NCBI GenBank assembly: GCA_013289695.1
Contig: JABCZK010000037.1
Span: 1-48,023 of the forward strand
Source: Acidobacteriota bacterium
Lineage (GTDB): Bacteria; Acidobacteriota; Terriglobia; Acidiferrales; UBA7541
DNA length: 48,023 nt
Reading direction: 5' to 3'
Shown: piece after piece, positions 44,402 through 48,023 of the stretch
Numbering within the stretch: position 1 is the stretch's first letter
Layout: each line of letters begins with the position of its first letter
The notes under the pieces: model-generated
Told to the model about the DNA's origin: nothing
What the model saw: the letters and a program-made list of their open reading frames with translations, nothing else
Databases searched by the model: none
Program-made: the position numbers and the translations under genes

Positions 44402-44591
44402 GGACGTACCTCCGTCCCTCAGCTCGTGAAGTATCGCATGCAGGGCAAACGGATGTAAATGAGGACTCGCGGCCGCAGAGCCGGCAGCGAGTCCAAGGGT
44501 GCTCGCGTTGGCGATGGCAGGAGCGAGCGACCCGGATGGAAGGCATCGCTCTGATTTTCTATGTCATCGAACAGACCAGAAAGGAAGGCAC

Positions 44592-45161
44592 ATGAAACTT
44601 GATCCGAAGAAGACAGCATTGCTTACTCTTGATTTCCAGAAAGGCATTTTTGGATTCATCCCCGCTGCTGATGGCATAATCCCCAACGCGTCCAAAGCCG
44701 TGGAATTTGCGCGCAAAAAACAATTTCAAATCATCCACGTGGGACTGGGATTCTCCGCCGGCCATCCCGAAATTTCAGATACGGAATCCCGCTTCAAGCT
44801 CGTGAAAGAAAACAATCTCTTCGTAATTGGCACCCCTTCCAACGAATTTCACAACGCCATCGCTCGCCCCGGAGATCTCGTCGTCTATAAGCAGCGAGTC
44901 GGCGCTTTTTCGGAGAACCAGCTGCACTTGATTCTGCGCTCTCGCGGCATTGAGAATCTGGTGCTCTTCGGAATCTCCACCAGCGGCATCACTCTCTCCA
45001 CGGTTCGGCGCGCCGCCGACCTGGATTTCCGCTGCGTCGTCCTCAAAGACGCCTGCTTCGATGCCGATGAGGAAGTTCACCGCGTTCTGACGGAGAAGGT
45101 TTTCCCGTCGCAAGCATCAGTCCTCACCGTGGATGCCTTCATCGCCGAACAGGGCGACTGA
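44592..45161 (+). CDS. isochorismatase-like (cysteine hydrolase superfamily) protein
   Basis: AAGGAAGG just before the ATG at 44592 fixes the start; the product has 189 residues. The catalytic Asp (LLTLDFQKGIFG) and Lys (VVYKQRVGAFSEN) of the superfamily are visible. The third position, usually a nucleophilic Cys in a 'T-x-x-C-V' motif, reads GISTSGITLSTVR, with Gly or Ile there. Like EntB-type isochorismatases it may lack Cys-based amidase chemistry. It is cytoplasmic and monocistronic. The substrate is unknown. Confidence 0.85.
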   Translation: MKLDPKKTALLTLDFQKGIFGFIPAADGIIPNASKAVEFARKKQFQIIHVGLGFSAGHPEISDTESRFKLVKENNLFVIGTPSNEFHNAIARPGDLVVYKQRVGAFSENQLHLILRSRGIENLVLFGISTSGITLSTVRRAADLDFRCVVLKDACFDADEEVHRVLTEKVFPSQASVLTVDAFIAEQGD

Positions 45162-46139
45162 CAGAACACGGACGTTCGCGAGCTTCGTCACTTCCCCGAC
45201 GTGAAAGTGATTCTTACAAACGGAGAGGTCAGCGACGCTCAGTAGGCGCGTGGGCGGCGCAGGCGTTCGTGCACCTCGGTGCGCACAGCAGGCGCAGAGC
45301 AAAGCGCCATTCCGGAGAATGGCGTTCCCAGGAAAACATGCGCCAAAATGGGTCTCGCGGCGCCGGTCGTCTCGCGCCGTCATCCTGAGCCCGCTGAAGC
45401 CGGCGAAGCCTGCCCGCCGCAGGCAGGGATCTCTCTCTGCGCATCCCGTCTGTGCTTGGCGCAGGCCAAATTGTGCGCGCCAAACATGCGATTGTCGGCC
45501 GATTAGAATCGGAATTCTCCGTTGGTTTTCAATGGGTAGCGCCGATTTCTAAATGCGGTGCAGCCAATTAGAGATAGTGGAGCACGATCGAGACCCTGCC
45601 CCAGCGAATCAAAGAAAACAGCCGAAAAACTAGCGATTAGAACGCGCGTGCAATGGGGCAGTGACGAGTGAATCGTGATTCGTGACCGACGGCCCGCGAC
45701 CGGTGAACCACGCGAGGGGGGCGCAGAGCAATGGCCATCAGCGCTGAGCGCCGGAGTGCATCGCTCGATCGTTTCTCCGGGTTCATATTTTGGTTTCCAT
45801 GCGGTGTTCCCATTGTGGCAATGGAAAGGCAGCTGTACGCCAGGATAGATTTGTGCCAACTGGCCAAAAATGAGCCGCAAGCTGTACTTTTTTGCGATGA
45901 AAAATGGGACAGCTGTAGGTTCGTGAGATTCGGCGAAGGCGTGTTGAATGCGCGTGAAGCGAGAAGCGCGAGTTCACGGAGGGATTTCGACAACGGAGCG
46001 TCAGAACCCGCAAATTCCTAATGCGTTTGTTTGGGTAGTAGAGAAGGGTCGGCCACTCGCCCGAGGAGCGCCGACCGCTTCCCGCGATGAATTGCGCGAT
46101 GCGCCGCAGTTCTTGGGCGATCTTGGTGGGGCTTCCGGA
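45162..46139. other. 978-base region without a convincing gene
   Basis: This is the longest gene-poor stretch in the window. It contains a dispersed-repeat-like segment (about 45378-45440), a Cys-Xaa-Xaa-Cys mini-frame at 45799-45873 (MRCSHCGNGKAAV...) without a ribosome binding site, and several frames of non-protein composition. Composition is mixed, with AT-richer islands around 45780-45920. It may hold decayed genes. Confidence 0.5.
45378..45440. repeat. dispersed-repeat-like element (CGTCATCCTGAGC type)
   Basis: The segment begins CGTCATCCTGAGC, contains GCCTGC-CCGCC-GCAGGC (45408-45424) as a hairpin, and continues into GGATCTCTCTC. Sequences starting with 'TCATCCTGAG' and ending near 'GGATCT' are, as I recall, repeated many times in acidobacterial genomes. 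Only one copy is seen here. Confidence 0.4.
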
Positions 46140-46541
46140 TCATATGGTTGCCGAATCGTCCGTCGCCTCGCCTGTTTCAGCAAAAAGCAATGTCCGCACA
46201 TGGTCCATCAAACGCCCGAGGTCCCCCTTGGGAACGACCAAATCCACACACAAATCCTTCGCGAACAACTCATTGACGGTACTGGCATGGAGCGTGAGGA
46301 GAATAATGGGAACAGTGGGCATGATTTTCTTCAGCTCACACGCGGCCTCAAGCCCATTCATTTTGGGCATGGATAAGTCCATTATTACTAAATCGGGTTT
46401 GCACTGCTTGGCCAGAGAAATTGCCTCGTAGCCGTCAGCCGCCTGCGCGCACAGTTCACAATCCTTCTCGATTGCAAGCAACCTGTAGAGGGCCTGGCCA
46501 ACTATCGGGCTGTCGTCTGCTAGCAGTATCGTTTTTGGCAT
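46140..46541 (-). CDS. single-domain response regulator (CheY-like receiver)
   Basis: A 133-residue protein consisting of one receiver domain. The acidic pair is in ILLADDSPIVG, the phospho-acceptor Asp in LVIMDLSMPKMNG, the Thr in IILLTLHAS and the Lys in VVPKGDLGRLM; all are intact. GGGAG five bases before the ATG supports the start. With no output domain it probably works by protein contacts or phosphotransfer. It lies downstream of an unknown protein and a degenerate receiver on the same strand. Confidence 0.92.
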   Translation of the reverse strand: MPKTILLADDSPIVGQALYRLLAIEKDCELCAQAADGYEAISLAKQCKPDLVIMDLSMPKMNGLEAACELKKIMPTVPIILLTLHASTVNELFAKDLCVDLVVPKGDLGRLMDHVRTLLFAETGEATDDSATI

Positions 46542-46803
46542 CTGGCTCCCGTGCTATTCCCCTAGGTTAGCCGCGCCGATCAAAAAGAGCGATACATGGA
46601 AATCTGTATTTGGCCGATGGCGGTGCGGGGGCGTCGTCGAATCGAAATCGGGCAAGTGGCTGAACCCTCCACACCGCCCGCGTGAATGTCTTTGGGTTTT
46701 CAGGGTGCCCACACTCTGCGCAGGCAAGGGTGGGGATTTTGAAGTGATGTTACGAAACGCGCCCGGTCGGGTACCCGCCTCGACGAAATGTGCATCGGGA
46801 TAG

Positions 46804-47355
46804 TCAGGCTTCAGCGACGGGTTCGGTCTGATTTGCGAGGCGCCGCGACGAGGGGAAGCCATGATCTTGCGGAATAGACGGGGTAAAGGCGCGATCAAAT
46901 CCAGAGATCAGGTAGGTGAACCAGCTTTCGACATCGGCCTCGGTGATCTGCTCGGCTCGAAACAGCGAACTGTGCCGGAGGTCAACGACACATTCCTCGA
47001 CGCCCAGCAGGTGGTAAAACCAGGTGAGGAAATTCGGACATAAGAGGTTACGCCATTTCCTGGTCATGAAAACGACTGTTGGCTGGGGACCCCAGCTCTC
47101 CAGTTGCAGCAGGTAATCCTGGCCGTGCCGCTGGAAGCAGAAACTGCGGACCAGCGCCTCCGGCGGGAGATAAGACTGCATTTCAATCAGCAGTTCACCG
47201 GCCTTGAAGTTGACCGTATCGGCGATGCGACCCATTGTCGCGAGGAGTTCCGACCGATCCAGCTGCTCGCGAAAGATGACCGAGTAACGACCGCTGTCTC
47301 TTCCCTTAACATTGTGCTCCAAGAACTGCCAAAGAGACGGCGTACGACGGGTCAT
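46804..47355 (-). CDS. unknown 183-residue protein
   Basis: The start at 47355 has AAAGGA six bases upstream. No signal peptide or membrane span is seen. The sequence is mixed alpha/beta: FNVKAG-like FKAGELLIEMQSYLPPEALV, FCFQRHGQDYLLQLESWG, VVFMTRKWRNLLCPNFLTWF and VESWFTYLISGFDRAF. I recognise no family. It lies between two receiver-type proteins, so a signalling role is possible. A 262-base gap follows before the response regulator, with nothing notable in it. Confidence 0.6.
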   Translation of the reverse strand: MTRRTPSLWQFLEHNVKGRDSGRYSVIFREQLDRSELLATMGRIADTVNFKAGELLIEMQSYLPPEALVRSFCFQRHGQDYLLQLESWGPQPTVVFMTRKWRNLLCPNFLTWFYHLLGVEECVVDLRHSSLFRAEQITEADVESWFTYLISGFDRAFTPSIPQDHGFPSSRRLANQTEPVAEA

Positions 47356-47440
47356 CGGAGTCCTTTCGCACGGTCGATAGTTGGCGACGGCGGCCTGTTG
47401 ATTTTCGGGCAGTCCTGCCTTACGGCGTGCGCTGGCTAGA

Positions 47441-47488
47441 AAGCTGCCCGGACCGGTAGTGCGACCGCTTCGATCGGGAGGGCAGCTT
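47441..47488 (-). terminator. long-loop inverted repeat after the degenerate receiver gene
   Basis: AAGCTGCCC (47441-47449) and GGGCAGCTT (47480-47488) form a perfect nine-base inverted repeat with a 30-base loop, which itself contains the palindrome ACCGGT. It starts three bases after the stop of the gene ending at 47492. No U run follows, so it may be a terminator, an mRNA stabiliser or an operator for the next gene. Confidence 0.4.
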
Positions 47489-47491
47489 CGA

Positions 47492-48023
47492 TCATGGCGC
47501 CGACTTCGAAGAGACCCGCAGCCTCCGACCCTCGGCCCACAGCCGCAACACGGCCTTCAACGCGTGCACTACTTGAGCCGGATCCGAAACCTCGCTCATC
47601 CGCCACGCGCCGCGCACAGCGCGAAGTTCCCGTTCCGCAAGCTCGGTGGCAAAGCCCGCGGATGTGAGGATCGCCAGCGGAACTCCGCCAAAAATGGGTT
47701 CACTGCTAATCTCGCGCAGGATTGCAGGTACATTTCCGCCATGAACCCTCAGGTCCAGCACCAAGAAATCCGAACGCTCCGCGCCGGTCCGCTCCGAGCC
47801 CCGCGACACCATGCGAACCAGCTCGGAACCGCTGGCAGCGTCACATGAACGGCCGCACAAGTTCTGACTGCGAGCCGCGTCCTCGATCGACCTTGAATCG
47901 CCGCCGTAGCCTTGTACCAATAGAATTGGCGTGAGCCCTTCGAGGGTGGGCGGCGTCACGTTTCGAGACTGGACTTGCGCTGAGAGCCTTTCGCGCAAGA
48001 GATGAACCAATTCGGAAGGGGAT
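47492..48023 (-). CDS. degenerate receiver-like protein, 5' end beyond the window
   Basis: The frame is open to the right edge, so the true start is probably outside; a TTG at 48010 is the only start-like codon near. The visible 170 or so residues follow a receiver fold: ILLVQGYGGD at the first strand, FLVLDLRVHGG at the phospho-acceptor strand, LAILTSAGF at the Thr strand and WRMSEVSDPAQVVHALKAVL at the end. The acidic pair is missing and the conserved Lys is replaced by Arg, so normal phosphorylation is doubtful. It is likely a pseudo-receiver in a signalling cluster. Confidence 0.6.
   Translation of the reverse strand, partial: SPSELVHLLRERLSAQVQSRNVTPPTLEGLTPILLVQGYGGDSRSIEDAARSQNLCGRSCDAASGSELVRMVSRGSERTGAERSDFLVLDLRVHGGNVPAILREISSEPIFGGVPLAILTSAGFATELAERELRAVRGAWRMSEVSDPAQVVHALKAVLRLWAEGRRLRVSSKSAP

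Noticed and set aside
45799..45873. 24-residue CxxC mini-protein in the gene-poor stretch
   Set aside because: It has no ribosome binding site and is too short to support; mentioned only as a possible gene relic.
46554..46898. 114-residue minus-strand frame between the unknown protein and the response regulator
   Set aside because: It overlaps the better supported gene at 46804-47355, has low-complexity composition and no clear ribosome binding site.

Overview
The window most likely comes from a member of the Acidobacteriota (Terriglobia-like). The main clue is three paralogous secreted von Willebrand A proteins of the acidobacterial VWFA-related type. GC-rich codon use, many short intergenic REP-like hairpins and several lipoprotein/periplasmic proteins of acidobacterial style agree with this. 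No rRNA, CRISPR array, prophage or plasmid functions are visible. The only mobile DNA is the 3' end of an ISKra4-type transposase gene at the left edge. The organism assignment is inference.

Left part (1-9.1 kb): transposase remnant, DinB-like protein, secreted Ala/Gln-rich protein with a chitobiase-C-like domain, a single-chain UvrD-type helicase fused to an Fe-S PD-(D/E)XK nuclease, and the three VWA proteins in alternating orientation. 9-14.5 kb, minus strand: ileS-lspA-lgt-rluD-VWA, where translation and lipoprotein maturation genes lie nearly end to end. 14.7-18.4 kb, plus strand: a TonB-type energy transducer, two poorly known proteins and an AhpD-like protein. 18.4-23.1 kb: a large GH63-type glucosidase facing a multi-span GT-C-like membrane protein.

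The most interesting unit is 23.1-27.8 kb on the minus strand. It is a four-gene operon: ECF sigma factor, membrane-anchored zinc-finger anti-sigma factor with an extracytoplasmic domain, a protein of unknown family, and a TPR-CHAT protease. The protease appears to be a lipoprotein that starts at a non-standard CTG codon overlapping the previous stop. CHAT proteases linked to ECF sigma factors are known from type III-E CRISPR (Craspase). Here there is no CRISPR, and the layout suggests a membrane or periplasmic protease-to-sigma relay.

28-31.7 kb: a strongly palindromic leader before an ABM-like protein and a Cys-rich small protein, then an L,D-transpeptidase convergent with a MepK/YcbK-type peptidase (a making/cutting pair for 3-3 peptidoglycan cross-links). 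31.8-39.8 kb, minus strand: one long respiratory operon, coxB(caa3)-coxA-coxC-unknown membrane protein-dihaem cytochrome c lipoprotein-Rieske-cytochrome b/c fusion-ctaG. It encodes a quinol:cytochrome c reductase and its oxidase together. 40.2 kb: tRNA-Gln(CUG). 40.4-45.2 kb: single genes (GNAT, DUF72, MscS, DUF5818-like, secreted coiled-coil protein, isochorismatase-like). 45.2-46.1 kb is nearly gene-free. 46.1-48.0 kb, minus strand: a response regulator, an unknown protein and a degenerate receiver-like protein cut by the right edge.
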